Positions 53,790 through 63,865 of a stretch of 64,000 bases of DNA are shown here, in pieces. Each line of letters opens with the position of its first letter. Positions within the stretch are counted from its first letter, which is position 1. The notes under the pieces were generated by a model, which saw only the letters and a program-made list of their open reading frames with translations, did no database searches and had not been told where the DNA came from. The position numbers and the translations under genes were made by a program. Origin of the DNA: Oceanimonas marisflavi (GTDB taxonomy: Bacteria; Pseudomonadota; Gammaproteobacteria; Enterobacterales; Aeromonadaceae); contig NZ_QAGM01000004.1 in NCBI RefSeq assembly GCF_003049725.1, forward strand, positions 115,831 through 179,830, read 5' to 3'.

Positions 53790-54146
53790 TCACCCCTCAC
53801 CACTCATCTGCGAGCGAATCACCCACCATCCTGCCAGCGCCAGCAGCACGCCAACCGCATTGGCCAGGGCATCGAGCCCGCTGAAGGTGCGGTGCGGCTG
53901 CACATAATGCTGCAAATATTCCAGCACCGGGGCCGAGGCCAGCAGCGCACTCCACACCCAGGCACCGGAAGCCCGCACAAAGGCAAAACGGGCACTAAGG
54001 CCAAGGCAAAAAAACGCCACCAGATGCAGGTATTTATCGGAGTCATCAAACAAGTCCGGCGGCGGCGCGGGCCGAAACAGGCCATAACACAGCGCCGCCA
54101 GAAACATAAAAAAAATCACCAGCCGCAGCCGGAACAGCAACGCCAT
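53790..54146 (-). CDS. VanZ-family small membrane protein
   Basis: A 118-aa protein with about four membrane segments. DSDKYLHLVAFFCLGLSARF near residue 36 and EYLQHYVQPHRTFSGLDALANAVGVLLAL near 76 are typical of VanZ-like proteins, which share a fold named after a teicoplanin-resistance protein but have no settled enzymatic role. Often encoded near cell-surface polysaccharide genes, as here. The 3' end reads through CTCACC tandem repeats. Confidence 0.82.
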   Translation of the reverse strand: MALLFRLRLVIFFMFLAALCYGLFRPAPPPDLFDDSDKYLHLVAFFCLGLSARFAFVRASGAWVWSALLASAPVLEYLQHYVQPHRTFSGLDALANAVGVLLALAGWWVIRSQMSGEG

Positions 54147-54173
54147 GATTGCACCTCAAAAATACGGGGAATG

Positions 54174-54262
54174 TAGCTGCCGCTTCAGCTGGCAGGGCCT
54201 GCAGAGCAGGCCTTGAGAAATGGCATTGTCGGACGAATGCGCCAGCTAAAGCGGCGCCTACA
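54174..54262. repeat. GTAG(C/G)(T)GCCGCTT(C/T)AGCTGGC inverted repeat element
   Basis: GTAGCTGCCGCTTCAGCTGG at the left and CGCCAGCTAAAGCGGCGCCTAC at the right; this is the second copy of the element at 34264-34365. It separates the VanZ gene and the sugar transferase gene. An ATTCCC-type tandem follows at 54262-54290. Confidence 0.75.
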
Positions 54263-54287
54263 TCCCTATTCCCCAATCCCCATTCCC

Positions 54288-55670
54288 TCAATAGGCATTC
54301 TTGTTAATAAACCCCTTGAACACGGTGGCCACAATAATGCGCAGATCCAGCCACAGGCTCCAGTTGTCTATATACCAGAGGTCAAACTTCACCCGGTTGT
54401 CCATTTTATCCAGGGTGTCGGTTTCGCCGCGATAGCCGTTTACCTGGGCCCAGCCGGTAATGCCCGGCTTCACCTTGTGGCGCTTCATGTAAGACTCCAC
54501 CAGCTCCTTGTAGTGCTCGTTGTGGGCCAGGGCATGAGGCCGCGGCCCCACAATGGACATGCGCCCCTGCAGCACGTTAAAAAACTGGGGCAGCTCGTCC
54601 AGCGAGGTGCGGCGCAAAAAGGCGCCAATGGGGGTAATGCGGGCATCGCCCCTGGTGGCCTGGATTACCTGACCCTGCTGCTCCTGGTGCACCTTCATGG
54701 AGCGGAACTTGTACACCTTGAAGTGCCGGCCATTGGCCCCGGTGCGATGCTGCTTGAACAACACAGGCCCCGGCGAGGTCAGCTTGATGGCCACCGCAAT
54801 CACCAGGCACACAGGCGCAATCAACAGGCAGATAAGCGCGCCTACCACTATGTCTTCCAGCCGTTTTACCACCCAGGCCATGCCGCTCATGGGCGACACA
54901 CTCAGATCGATGGCAAAAAAGCCCGCCACCTCGCTTACCTTGTGGTTAAGCAGCTGCATATCCGAAAAGTTGGGAATAAAGCGCACCTCCACCGTGTGGT
55001 GGCGCAGGGCATGATAAATGGCGCGAATGCTCTCGCCCATTTCCAATGGCATGCACAGCCACACCTCGTGCGCGCCCGAGTCACTGATGCGCCGGGCAAG
55101 CTTGGCCAGCTCCTGCTCGCTGGGAGCATGCTTCAGCCGTTCCACACCAGCCAGCACATGGCCCTCTTCCGGGGTGTTGCGCATGCCCCTGCCCACCGAC
55201 AGCACCTTTTTGCCCGGCCCCACCAAAAATACCTTTCTGGTGGCCAGCCCCTTAAGGCGGGAATGACGCAGCACCTGCTGCACTACAATGCGCACACCGC
55301 CGGCCATAACAAACGACAGCAACAGCGCCATACCCACCCACAGGCGGGAATAACGGTGCGCCGCATGGGCAAAATAAATAATGCTGGTGGCCAGCACCAC
55401 CACAATCAGCCACACCAGCAACAGCCGGAACAGCAGGGTGGGAATGCGCTTGATGCGCCAGCGCCGGTAACCACCAAAGGCGCTGTTAAACACCACCACC
55501 AGCAGCGCCAGCAGCGCCATGGCCAGCACCGAGCGCTCGGGCAACTGCATATTGCCAAAGCGCCACCAGTGGGCCAGCAAACCGCCCGCCACCACCGCCA
55601 GCATGTCTACCAGCGGCATCAGCAACTGGGCCGGATAACGTTCGGTAAGTCCGTTTATGGTTCGTGACAT
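54288..55670 (-). CDS. Undecaprenyl-phosphate sugar phosphotransferase (WcaJ/WbaP type)
   Basis: A 460-aa polyisoprenyl-phosphate hexose-1-phosphate transferase that loads the first sugar, probably glucose-1-phosphate, onto undecaprenyl phosphate. About four N-terminal membrane segments (residues 12-115) lead to a CoA-binding-like domain and the C-terminal catalytic domain: KRLEDIVVGALICLLIAPV, VYKFRSM near 322, LRRTSLDELPQFFNVLQG and GPRPHA. It starts the lipid-linked assembly of the polysaccharide made by the adjacent glycosyltransferases. Confidence 0.92.
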   Translation of the reverse strand: MSRTINGLTERYPAQLLMPLVDMLAVVAGGLLAHWWRFGNMQLPERSVLAMALLALLVVVFNSAFGGYRRWRIKRIPTLLFRLLLVWLIVVVLATSIIYFAHAAHRYSRLWVGMALLLSFVMAGGVRIVVQQVLRHSRLKGLATRKVFLVGPGKKVLSVGRGMRNTPEEGHVLAGVERLKHAPSEQELAKLARRISDSGAHEVWLCMPLEMGESIRAIYHALRHHTVEVRFIPNFSDMQLLNHKVSEVAGFFAIDLSVSPMSGMAWVVKRLEDIVVGALICLLIAPVCLVIAVAIKLTSPGPVLFKQHRTGANGRHFKVYKFRSMKVHQEQQGQVIQATRGDARITPIGAFLRRTSLDELPQFFNVLQGRMSIVGPRPHALAHNEHYKELVESYMKRHKVKPGITGWAQVNGYRGETDTLDKMDNRVKFDLWYIDNWSLWLDLRIIVATVFKGFINKNAY

Positions 55671-55838
55671 TATTGTGCTCTCTTTAAGCCCGCAAACAGG
55701 CTACTGACCTAATTCCCATAAATTAATGAGCCACTCACCTCAATCATTTTATAAATAAAGGCAAGCTATAACTTATACATTAATCTGCAAGGACAATATC
55801 AGCAGTAATTCTTTTCAATAAACTTACTTTAATACAAC

Positions 55839-56900
55839 TCACTCAACTTGAGCCTGAAGCTCATTTCTTTTCGACACGACAACTTCATATAACTGCATAA
55901 TTTTATTACTCATTTTCTCAATGGAGTAGTTACTTTCATAAAAACTTCTGGCTATTCTTCCCTTCAGCTCCAACTTCTTCATGGGAACTTTTTCAAACTC
56001 TTTCAAAATACTGACAAGCTCTTCCTCTGAACTATAAATAATCCCTTCCGACATTTCCGTGAGATGCTTTAGCCCACCAACCCCCGAGCTTATAACCATG
56101 CGAGAAGCGGACATAGCCTCTAATGCAACAAGACCAAAACCCTCCCATCTAGAAGGTATGATCACAGCAGCGCTGTTCAAATATTCCTCCTTAAGTGCTG
56201 CCTCTTTCAGCCACCCCTTAAACTCCACTCCGGAAATATTCCTTTCTATATATGTATCATTGTGAACCCCCTCACCAACAACAACTAGAGCATAATTCAC
56301 ACAAGACTTTTTATAAGCACTCAACAATATATCGAGGCCTTTCTGTCGATCAAAGCGACCAACAAAGAGCAGTTGCTTTTTAGTCGCGAATGGCTCATTT
56401 CCATAAAACGTGTCTTCCACGGCATTCTCTACAAGTACATTCTTCTCTTTAACAGCCACCGACTGCTGGTAGTCATGATGAGAAATGCAAATAACAGAAT
56501 CACAAAAAAAGGAAAGGCATTTCTCGACAGACTTGTAAATAGAGGGAAAAGCGCCATCCTTACTATAAGACCAACCATGTGCACAATATATCAAGGGGAT
56601 GTCTTTACTTATCCCCTTTAGCATTCTGCACACAAAACCAGCAAAAGTGCCATGAAGGTGAATAATATCTATTTCAAGTCGTTTAACGAGCCTGATATAC
56701 TCCTTCGCCAACCTGAACAAACTTTTAAAACCACGCCCACCTTTATCGTAATGGTGAACATATTCTTTCGGCAGCCAATCAACATCTTCCTTCACCAGCA
56801 GATGCACTTCCACCCCTTGGCTTTGTTGATACTTCAACAAGCCTCTTAAGTAGGTATCAACTCCCCCCCTCAGTGCCTCTGCAACATGTAGCACTCTCAT
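55839..56900 (-). CDS. Glycosyltransferase family 4-like
   Basis: A GT-B glycosyltransferase of about 353 aa. The N-terminal MRVLHVAEALRGGVDTYLRGLLKY binds the acceptor side; LLFVGRFDRQKGLDILLSAY and PSRWEGFGLVALEAMSASR near residue 250 are the sugar-nucleotide-binding parts of the C-terminal domain. GGAGGTGAAAATG supports the ATG at 56900. Markedly AT-rich, like the next three genes. The sugar transferred cannot be named. Confidence 0.85.
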   Translation of the reverse strand: MRVLHVAEALRGGVDTYLRGLLKYQQSQGVEVHLLVKEDVDWLPKEYVHHYDKGGRGFKSLFRLAKEYIRLVKRLEIDIIHLHGTFAGFVCRMLKGISKDIPLIYCAHGWSYSKDGAFPSIYKSVEKCLSFFCDSVICISHHDYQQSVAVKEKNVLVENAVEDTFYGNEPFATKKQLLFVGRFDRQKGLDILLSAYKKSCVNYALVVVGEGVHNDTYIERNISGVEFKGWLKEAALKEEYLNSAAVIIPSRWEGFGLVALEAMSASRMVISSGVGGLKHLTEMSEGIIYSSEEELVSILKEFEKVPMKKLELKGRIARSFYESNYSIEKMSNKIMQLYEVVVSKRNELQAQVE

Positions 56901-56915
56901 TTTCACCTCCAAAAA

Positions 56916-58121
56916 TCAACTCTTAACCGAAAATTTATATAACATAGCGAAAACAAGTGGCACGATGAAACGCTGATCTATAGGAAGATAAAATGTTATT
57001 GAAAGCACCACAAACCAAAACAAACAAAGAAAATGAAAATCTCCCTTTTTTAACCGCCTCACATACCAAAGAAGAACCCTACAAAACAAAAAGCAAAATG
57101 GGACACCAAAGTACATCATCCAATCAAACACAAAGCTTTTGGTTGAAACACCCTTGACCGCACCAAAAATAAAATAACTTTTCACCTCGGAAAAGTTAAA
57201 AACACCCGGATATAGAGAATCAATAAACCCAACCACACTTTCGCCGTTCATATAAATGCTAGGCAAATACCCAAAATAACCAACACCTAGCGGAGCAGTA
57301 AACAAGGTGTAAATTGACATAAAGATCATAGTCATTCGTGTAGCAACACTGCTGTACTTGTCTATATCAGACTGAAGCGCCGGCAATACAAAAGTTATGA
57401 AGATAAACGGAATGACAAAAATAGACAAAGATACCAAAAGAGCCTTGCACCTCCTATTGATAACATTTGATGAGAGTAAGGAAATGAAAAATGCCAGGCT
57501 AAATGTTATTAATCCGCCTTTTGATGTAGTTAGCAAAATCAAGAAGGATAGTAAGGAAAACATAAGCAACTTAGGAACAGCAAAGTATCTTGATAAAACT
57601 ATACCTGCAACCCCAACCTGAAAACCAAACGTACTTGCTTCTAACGTCGCACCTCGCATCCTATGTGGCGACAATGCCTGGGTCCCCTGAATGAAAGATG
57701 TTGAATTGAAAAAGTCAGGAGCTACCAAATTCAAAAAAAGAACAAACACAATAACAACTGATGACAACAATACTCCATTCCAGAGCGTGTTATAATCAAA
57801 CAATAAAAAATATAACAAAAAAACTAGCGATGCTGACGCCAGAATGAAAAAACGCCACCCCCTGTCAACTAAAAAACCAAAAGCTTCGTGATTATAATAC
57901 ACAAAAATAAAGAAAAGAGACATCAGAAAAGAAAGAAAGAAAAAGAGCAACAGCCTCTTTTCTAATGCTGTAATTCTTTTAATCTTAATGATCCATAAAA
58001 GCACCACCAGTGGTAACAATGTTATTGCCAAAGGAGCTGTAAAAACACCACCATAACGAGACAAGCTTGTATTCTCAAAAACGATAAATATACATATAAT
58101 ATAAAAAACTGCTTTATACAT
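56916..58121 (-). CDS. Wzy-like polysaccharide polymerase (polytopic membrane protein)
   Basis: A 401-aa protein with about ten to twelve membrane segments and a large loop after residue 200 (SDIDKYSSVATRMTMIFMSI, APLGVGYFGYLPSIYMNGE). This build is typical of Wzy polymerases, whose sequence is poorly conserved, so the call rests on topology and position between glycosyltransferases. No gene for a Wzx flippase is present in this cluster. Confidence 0.7.
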   Translation of the reverse strand: MYKAVFYIICIFIVFENTSLSRYGGVFTAPLAITLLPLVVLLWIIKIKRITALEKRLLLFFFLSFLMSLFFIFVYYNHEAFGFLVDRGWRFFILASASLVFLLYFLLFDYNTLWNGVLLSSVVIVFVLFLNLVAPDFFNSTSFIQGTQALSPHRMRGATLEASTFGFQVGVAGIVLSRYFAVPKLLMFSLLSFLILLTTSKGGLITFSLAFFISLLSSNVINRRCKALLVSLSIFVIPFIFITFVLPALQSDIDKYSSVATRMTMIFMSIYTLFTAPLGVGYFGYLPSIYMNGESVVGFIDSLYPGVFNFSEVKSYFIFGAVKGVSTKSFVFDWMMYFGVPFCFLFCRVLLWYVRRLKKGDFHFLCLFWFVVLSITFYLPIDQRFIVPLVFAMLYKFSVKS

Positions 58122-59063
58122 TTACTTGACAGCCTTATACAAAGCAATCATTAAAGAAGAAGGCAAAAAAAGAACACTCTTTGAAACAACTAAAAAAAGC
58201 GAGTATTTATTAATAAAACCAGGCCATTTGTACTCACATTTCCTGGCATAGTCTAAAAAGATCGAGAACACTTCAACATCCTTCCCCTTCCCCATCACTG
58301 CTCGAAAAATGACATGTATAACACACGAGAATATAAAGCGACTCAAGTCTTTCTCCAGCTCAGAAGAAACAGCCATCTTCTCAAGCTTATAAAATGCACT
58401 CAAATGATCAAGGAAAGTCGGGCCAAAACTTTTGTTAATCACACTATTATCATTATCAATGTAATTATAGAATGATTTATGTGACACAGTCACAGCCTTT
58501 GCTTTTGACAATGCAGACAGGATAAATATAACGTCTTCACTGTATTTAAGGTCACAACTATAGCAAAGGTCATGTTCTTTCAGAAAACCCCTACTGTAAA
58601 CAACCGCACCATTATGAAATAGAATCTGCTTGTTAAACACTTTCTTTAAAACAAGCTTAGATGGTGCATCCATGAGGGATCTGTTCTTTTTAGCATAAAT
58701 CTTATCACCTGAAACAAAATTATGGGAAAAAAGATACACTTGTGACTTATTCCCAGCAACTTCACTATTGATGACATCTATAAAATCAGGGTCAACTTGG
58801 TCATCACAATCCAAAAAAAATACATACTCCCCTGTTGCTCTATCCAGCCCATAATTCCTGGCACTAGACACTCCACCGTTATCTTTTTTATACAAATAAA
58901 AGTTAGAAGGCAGAGCTCTTGAGTAATCAGTTTCGGACCCATCATCCACAATAACAACCTCCAACAAGTCGCTACTTATAGACAATAAAGTTTCCACCAA
59001 ACTATCCAAGTCATCAAACCCATTATAACAAGGGACAATAGCACTATACTTAGGAGCCTTCAT
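58122..59063 (-). CDS. Glycosyltransferase family 2
   Basis: A 313-aa GT-A enzyme. YSAIVPCYNGFDDLDSLVETL starts at residue 5, VVIVDDGS near 37 and the DxD-like metal site FFLDCDDQVDPDF near 91 are present. A hydrophobic C-terminus may associate with the membrane. It overlaps the upstream glycosyltransferase by 14 bases. Confidence 0.88.
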   Translation of the reverse strand: MKAPKYSAIVPCYNGFDDLDSLVETLLSISSDLLEVVIVDDGSETDYSRALPSNFYLYKKDNGGVSSARNYGLDRATGEYVFFLDCDDQVDPDFIDVINSEVAGNKSQVYLFSHNFVSGDKIYAKKNRSLMDAPSKLVLKKVFNKQILFHNGAVVYSRGFLKEHDLCYSCDLKYSEDVIFILSALSKAKAVTVSHKSFYNYIDNDNSVINKSFGPTFLDHLSAFYKLEKMAVSSELEKDLSRFIFSCVIHVIFRAVMGKGKDVEVFSIFLDYARKCEYKWPGFINKYSLFLVVSKSVLFLPSSLMIALYKAVK

Positions 59064-60138
59064 TGAATACTGAATCCCACTCTCTGTTTATTAAATCCAA
59101 ATCTGTTTCAGCAGACTTCGCCAATGAGTTAATAGAATATGTATTGAAAACATCTTTAGATGAAGTTATATCAATTACTCTTTTCCTGAAGCCATGGATA
59201 TCGCCCGAAGGAAGCAAAAACCCATTAAACCCATCATTCACAATGAAAGCTGCAGCATCAAAAGTATTAAACATCACAATTGGCAAACCTTGACTCCTCG
59301 CTTCAATCAATGTCTGCCCAAACCCTTCGTATGCAGATGTCATTAAAAATACAGAGTAATCCTTAAGAACTTCCTCTACATTTGAAACATGCCCCAAAAA
59401 AGAGACACGCTCACATGTTGAAGCTAATCCCTTAACATACTCAATTTCATCGTCGGGTCCATCACCATAAATATCTAGCGTATAGCTCTCTGGTAACCCC
59501 TTTACAATTTCAACCATAGTTTTAAGCTGTTTCTGCTTTTCATCCAACCGGGTTACAGTCACTAACTTGGTACTATAAGTCGCCACTTTATCTGAAGTTC
59601 TGATACGGCAACCTCGAGGTATAACTCTAACTTTTTCATTCAACTCAGGATACATAGAGCATAACTTCAGGCGGTCCATTTCCGTATAAACAGTAAAAAA
59701 ATCAATCAGATCACTGTATAGTCTCAATGCCAACCTGGCAGCCAAAGAGAAGTAGACATCAAGCCGGTTAGTTTGAACGACAACAACTTTATTTTTCCTC
59801 AGGATACCATAAGGAATGGAAAGCAGATCAGAAGGGTGGAATATCACAATCACCCCCCGGCTTGGATTTAACTTTAAAAAACCAGAATACAACGAGAATC
59901 GAGATTTTATTTTTTCAAAACTCTTGCCTTTTGATCCATATTGCAAGTAGCGTACAGCCGGATTGTCTTCATACAGTTGCTTGTCGGATTCATTACGATA
60001 AAACTCAATAAAACTATAGGAAGCAAGGCTCGGCAACCCATGAAACCCCCTAATCAACGTTTCAATCCCTCCGGGATAATTGGATTTATATGAATTTACA
60101 GTAATTACCTTCAACTTTTCACCTGACTCATATTTCAT
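59050..60138 (-). CDS. Glycosyltransferase family 4-like
   Basis: A 362-aa GT-B enzyme. The N-terminal NSYKSNYPGGIETLIRGF and the C-terminal KLVTVTRLDEKQKQLKTMVEIVKG and MTSAYEGFGQTLIEARSQGLPIVMF are the diagnostic stretches. It is the first AT-rich gene, 20 bases after the stop of the permease gene, so the polysaccharide genes may be read from the cysNC-permease promoter. Confidence 0.87.
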   Translation of the reverse strand: MKYESGEKLKVITVNSYKSNYPGGIETLIRGFHGLPSLASYSFIEFYRNESDKQLYEDNPAVRYLQYGSKGKSFEKIKSRFSLYSGFLKLNPSRGVIVIFHPSDLLSIPYGILRKNKVVVVQTNRLDVYFSLAARLALRLYSDLIDFFTVYTEMDRLKLCSMYPELNEKVRVIPRGCRIRTSDKVATYSTKLVTVTRLDEKQKQLKTMVEIVKGLPESYTLDIYGDGPDDEIEYVKGLASTCERVSFLGHVSNVEEVLKDYSVFLMTSAYEGFGQTLIEARSQGLPIVMFNTFDAAAFIVNDGFNGFLLPSGDIHGFRKRVIDITSSKDVFNTYSINSLAKSAETDLDLINREWDSVFNEGS

Positions 60139-60158
60139 AAAGAATTAAGTGCACACTA

Positions 60159-61883
60159 TTAATAGAAACATACCCACTGGATCAATCCACATACCATCCC
60201 TCCATACACCACTGCCAGTGGAAATCCGGTACGGAGATAGTCCATGTAACGATAATTTCCGGCGCTATATACCATCAGGTTGGTCTGGTAACCGTAGGGA
60301 GTTAGGAACGATGCACTGGCGGCAAAGGCAATGGTTAACAGCAACGGCTTGGCATCCACCTGATATTGCTCTGCAATGGCAAGGCCGACAGGGAACGTCA
60401 GTGCAGCGGCGGCGTTGTTGGTGATAAGCTCGGTCAACAGCCAGGTGGTGAGATAGAGTCCTACCAGTGCGCCCCATAGTCCCCACTGAGCAAACAGCGT
60501 CACAATATAAGTGGCCATGCTGTTTGCCAGCCCGGAGTTCAGCATGGCCTGAGCAACACCCAGGGCACAGCCGATGATCAACACCAGTTCAACAGATGCT
60601 CGCCGGCGGATTTCCGATGCAGGCAATACACCTGATGCAACATAAGCCAATAACAGCAGCAACATGGCATCCAGCAGGCTGAGCATTCCGGTCGCCGCTG
60701 CCAGCAACGCTGCAAAGAACCCCGTTACTATGCAGGTGCCACGCCATCCGCCACTTTGAGTGTTGTCTGGCATGCCATTTACCATGACAAAATTACGGGC
60801 AATATTAGGCCTGGTATTAAAGTCGTCGCCCACCGCCAGCACCAAGACATCACCGGGGCGCAATGTCAGGTTACCAAGTCCCCCTGCAATTCGTTGACTG
60901 CCCCGGCGCACCGCGACCACGGCAGCATCAAACTGACTACGAAATGCCGCATCCCGAATGGTACGGTTGACCAATGATGAAGACGGGCTTAACACCACTT
61001 CCACCAGATTACGCTGCAGCAAACCGGATGGAGAATGGGCAAGCTCAAGACCGGGTAGTGCCAGCAGTTTATGCACCTCGGCCATGTTGCCGGAAAACAC
61101 CAGCCGGTCTTCCGCCTGCAATATTTCAGTGGGCTTAACGGGAGATATCAGGCTTCCGTTACGCACCAGTTCTACCAAAAACAGTGATTCAAGCTGTCTG
61201 AGTCCGGCACCAACCACGGTTTTGCCTGCCATGGGTGCGCCGGCACACAACCTGAATTCGGTAAAATAATTTGCGTTACCACTTTGCTGTGAAACACCGT
61301 TTTCAGGCAATAGCTTGTAACACAGCAACAACACCAGCATGCCGGCCACAAATACCGGAGCACCCACCAGGGTAAAGTCAAAAAACGCAAAACCCGGCAA
61401 GCCGGCATTTCTGGCCAGGCCATCAATAATCAGATTGGTTGAGGTGCCCACCAAAGTCAGCACACCGCCCAGAATGGCTGCATAAGACAGAGGTATAAGC
61501 AGCCGGCTGGGTGCCATAACCTGACTACGCTTCACCGGCCCCATCAAGGTCGCAACAACGGCAGTGTTGTTGGTTACGGAAGACAGCAACCCTGCCCCGC
61601 TCATCAGCTTTAGCAGCACCTGGCGCTCACTGCCCTTCAGCAGCCAGCCGGCCAGGTCATGCACCAGGCTGGTTTTCTCCAGCGCCAGTGAGGCGATCAA
61701 CAACAGAAACAGGCTGAGCAGTGATTCATTCACAAAGTTCAGCAATAGCTGCTCCTTGCTGAGCAAGCCACCGAAGTAAAAAATCAGCACGGCACCGCCA
61801 AAGGCATACAGCGGTCTGATGCGGGTAAACACCAGTGTTGCAATAAGACCAGCCAGCACACAGGCAACGAGAGTTGCACTCAT
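60159..61883 (-). CDS. SLC13-family permease with RCK_C domains
   Basis: A 574-aa inner-membrane transporter. The N-terminal and C-terminal halves are polytopic; the middle (residues about 205-390) carries two TrkA_C/RCK_C-like regulatory domains ([51 protein letters not shown]). This layout is found in sulphate permeases of the SLC13/DASS type. It overlaps cysNC by four bases, which makes sulphate uptake the likely role. The [15 protein letters not shown] ending is typical. Confidence 0.88.
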   Translation of the reverse strand: MSATLVACVLAGLIATLVFTRIRPLYAFGGAVLIFYFGGLLSKEQLLLNFVNESLLSLFLLLIASLALEKTSLVHDLAGWLLKGSERQVLLKLMSGAGLLSSVTNNTAVVATLMGPVKRSQVMAPSRLLIPLSYAAILGGVLTLVGTSTNLIIDGLARNAGLPGFAFFDFTLVGAPVFVAGMLVLLLCYKLLPENGVSQQSGNANYFTEFRLCAGAPMAGKTVVGAGLRQLESLFLVELVRNGSLISPVKPTEILQAEDRLVFSGNMAEVHKLLALPGLELAHSPSGLLQRNLVEVVLSPSSSLVNRTIRDAAFRSQFDAAVVAVRRGSQRIAGGLGNLTLRPGDVLVLAVGDDFNTRPNIARNFVMVNGMPDNTQSGGWRGTCIVTGFFAALLAAATGMLSLLDAMLLLLLAYVASGVLPASEIRRRASVELVLIIGCALGVAQAMLNSGLANSMATYIVTLFAQWGLWGALVGLYLTTWLLTELITNNAAAALTFPVGLAIAEQYQVDAKPLLLTIAFAASASFLTPYGYQTNLMVYSAGNYRYMDYLRTGFPLAVVYGGMVCGLIQWVCFY

Positions 61884-63811
61884 TCAGTAACAGAGCCCGA
61901 CAATACACCCTTTTCTTTAAGAAACTGGATCACCGCATCGGCCGCTTCATCGGCACTCAGCCGGGTGGTGTCGAGGCGAATTTCCGGATTCTCCGGCTGC
62001 TCATAGGCAGAGTCGATGCCGGTGAAGTTCTTCAGCTCGCCGCGGCGGGCCTTCTTGTACAGTCCCTTGACGTCGCGCTCTTCCGCCACGTTGAGCGGGG
62101 TGTCCACGTGCACTTCAATGAACTCGCCCTCGATCAGCAGCTCCCGGGCCAGACGGCGCTCGGCGCGGAACGGCGAGATAAAGGCGGTGAGCACAATCAA
62201 ACCCGCATCCACCATCAGCTTCGACACTTCCGCCACCCGGCGAATGTTCTCCACCCGATCGGCGTCGGTAAAGCCCAGATCCTTGTTCAGGCCGTGGCGC
62301 ACGTTGTCACCGTCCAGCAGGTAGGTGTGGTTGCCCAGCGCGTGCAGCTTTTTCTCCACCAAGTTGGCGATGGTGGACTTGCCGGCGCCGGACAGGCCGG
62401 TAAACCACAGCACCGACGGCTTCTGGTTTTTGGAGAGCGCCCGCGCGTCCTTGTTCACGTCCACATGCTGCATGTGAATGTTCTGGCTGCGTCGCAGGGA
62501 GAAGTGCAGCATGCCGGCGGCGACCGTGTTGTTGCTGAGCCGGTCGATCAGAATAAAGCCGCCGGTGTCCTTGTTGCTCTGGTAGTCGTCAAAGGCAATG
62601 GCCCGGTCCAGACTGATGTTACAGACCGCAATGCCGTTCAGATCCAGCTTCTTGGCGGCCACATGCTCCAGGGTGTTGACGTTCACCTGATACTTGATGT
62701 CGGTCACCGAGGCGGTCACCGTCTTGGTGCCGATCTTCAGCAGATAAGGGCGGCCGGGCAGCAGGGCGTCTTCGTGCATCCACACCAGGGTGGATTCAAA
62801 CTGATCGGCGGTTTCCACCGGCGCCTCGGCGGTGGAGATCACATCCCCCCGGGAGATATCGATTTCGTCCGCCAGGGTCAGGGTCACCGACTGGCCGGCC
62901 ACCGCTTCGGGCAGATCGCCGCCGTGCACCACAATGCGGTCGACAGTGCTTTCCTTGCCGGAAGGCAGCACGCGAATGCGATCGCCGGGCTTGACCACGC
63001 CGCTGGCGATGGTGCCGGCAAAGCCGCGGAAGTCCAGGTTGGGGCGGTTGACCCACTGCACCGGCAGGCGGAAGGGCGCGCGCTGCATGCGGGTGTCGTC
63101 CACTTCCACGGTTTCCAGATAGCCCATCAGAGTGGTGCCCTTGTGTGCGGGCTGAGAGTACCAGGGCATGTTGGCGCTGGGCTCAACGATGTTATCGCCC
63201 TTGAACGCCGACATGGGAATATAGGTGATGTTGTCGAGGTTGAGCTGCTCGGCAAACTGCGCGTAGTCTTCCTTGATCTTGCGGAAGGTGTCTTCCGAGT
63301 AGTTCACCAGATCCATCTTGTTGATAGCCACCACCACCTGGCGAATGCCCAGCAGCGACATCAGGTAGCTGTGGCGGCGGGTCTGGGTGAGAATGCCCTT
63401 GCGTGCGTCCACCATCAGAATGGCGGCATCGGCGGTAGAGGCGCCGGTCACCATGTTGCGGGTGTACTGCTCGTGTCCGGGGGTGTCGGCCACGATAAAC
63501 TTGCGCTTGTCGGTGGAGAAGAAGCGGTAGGCCACGTCAATGGTGATGCCCTGCTCGCGCTCGGCGGCGAGGCCGTCCACCAGCAGCGCAAAGTCGATGT
63601 CTTCGCCCTGGGTACCGTATTTTTTCGAGTCCGCTTCCATGGCGGCCAGCTGATCTTCAAACAGCATCTTGGACTCGAACAACAAGCGCCCGATCAGGGT
63701 ACTCTTGCCATCGTCCACGCTGCCGCAGGTGATGAAGCGCAGCAGACTCTTGCTTTCGTGCTGCTTGAGGTATTCGTTGATATTGCTTTCTATCAGAGAT
63801 GACTGGTGCAT
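61880..63811 (-). CDS. cysNC: Bifunctional sulphate adenylyltransferase subunit 1 / adenylylsulphate kinase
   Basis: A 643-aa fusion. The CysN GTPase half has [10 protein letters not shown] near residue 31, DTPGHEQY near 116 and NKMD near 173. The CysC kinase half has [16 protein letters not shown] near 472. CysN with a separate CysD makes APS from ATP and sulphate; CysC makes PAPS. No cysD is seen within the window; it could lie upstream, beyond the end. The ATG at 63811 begins [11 protein letters not shown]. Confidence 0.95.
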   Translation of the reverse strand: MHQSSLIESNINEYLKQHESKSLLRFITCGSVDDGKSTLIGRLLFESKMLFEDQLAAMEADSKKYGTQGEDIDFALLVDGLAAEREQGITIDVAYRFFSTDKRKFIVADTPGHEQYTRNMVTGASTADAAILMVDARKGILTQTRRHSYLMSLLGIRQVVVAINKMDLVNYSEDTFRKIKEDYAQFAEQLNLDNITYIPMSAFKGDNIVEPSANMPWYSQPAHKGTTLMGYLETVEVDDTRMQRAPFRLPVQWVNRPNLDFRGFAGTIASGVVKPGDRIRVLPSGKESTVDRIVVHGGDLPEAVAGQSVTLTLADEIDISRGDVISTAEAPVETADQFESTLVWMHEDALLPGRPYLLKIGTKTVTASVTDIKYQVNVNTLEHVAAKKLDLNGIAVCNISLDRAIAFDDYQSNKDTGGFILIDRLSNNTVAAGMLHFSLRRSQNIHMQHVDVNKDARALSKNQKPSVLWFTGLSGAGKSTIANLVEKKLHALGNHTYLLDGDNVRHGLNKDLGFTDADRVENIRRVAEVSKLMVDAGLIVLTAFISPFRAERRLARELLIEGEFIEVHVDTPLNVAEERDVKGLYKKARRGELKNFTGIDSAYEQPENPEIRLDTTRLSADEAADAVIQFLKEKGVLSGSVTE

Positions 63812-63865
63812 CTTGCGTATCCTTCAGAGCTATATGCCGTAAGCTGTATGCTGTATGTCAAAGCG

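Noticed and set aside
61874..63802. A 642-codon plus-strand open frame opposite cysNC
   Set aside because: Antisense shadow; the minus strand carries intact GTPase and APS-kinase motifs.
60139..63811. JUMPstart/ops element in front of the polysaccharide genes
   Set aside because: No GGCGGTAG-type ops motif was seen in the gap before the first AT-rich gene.
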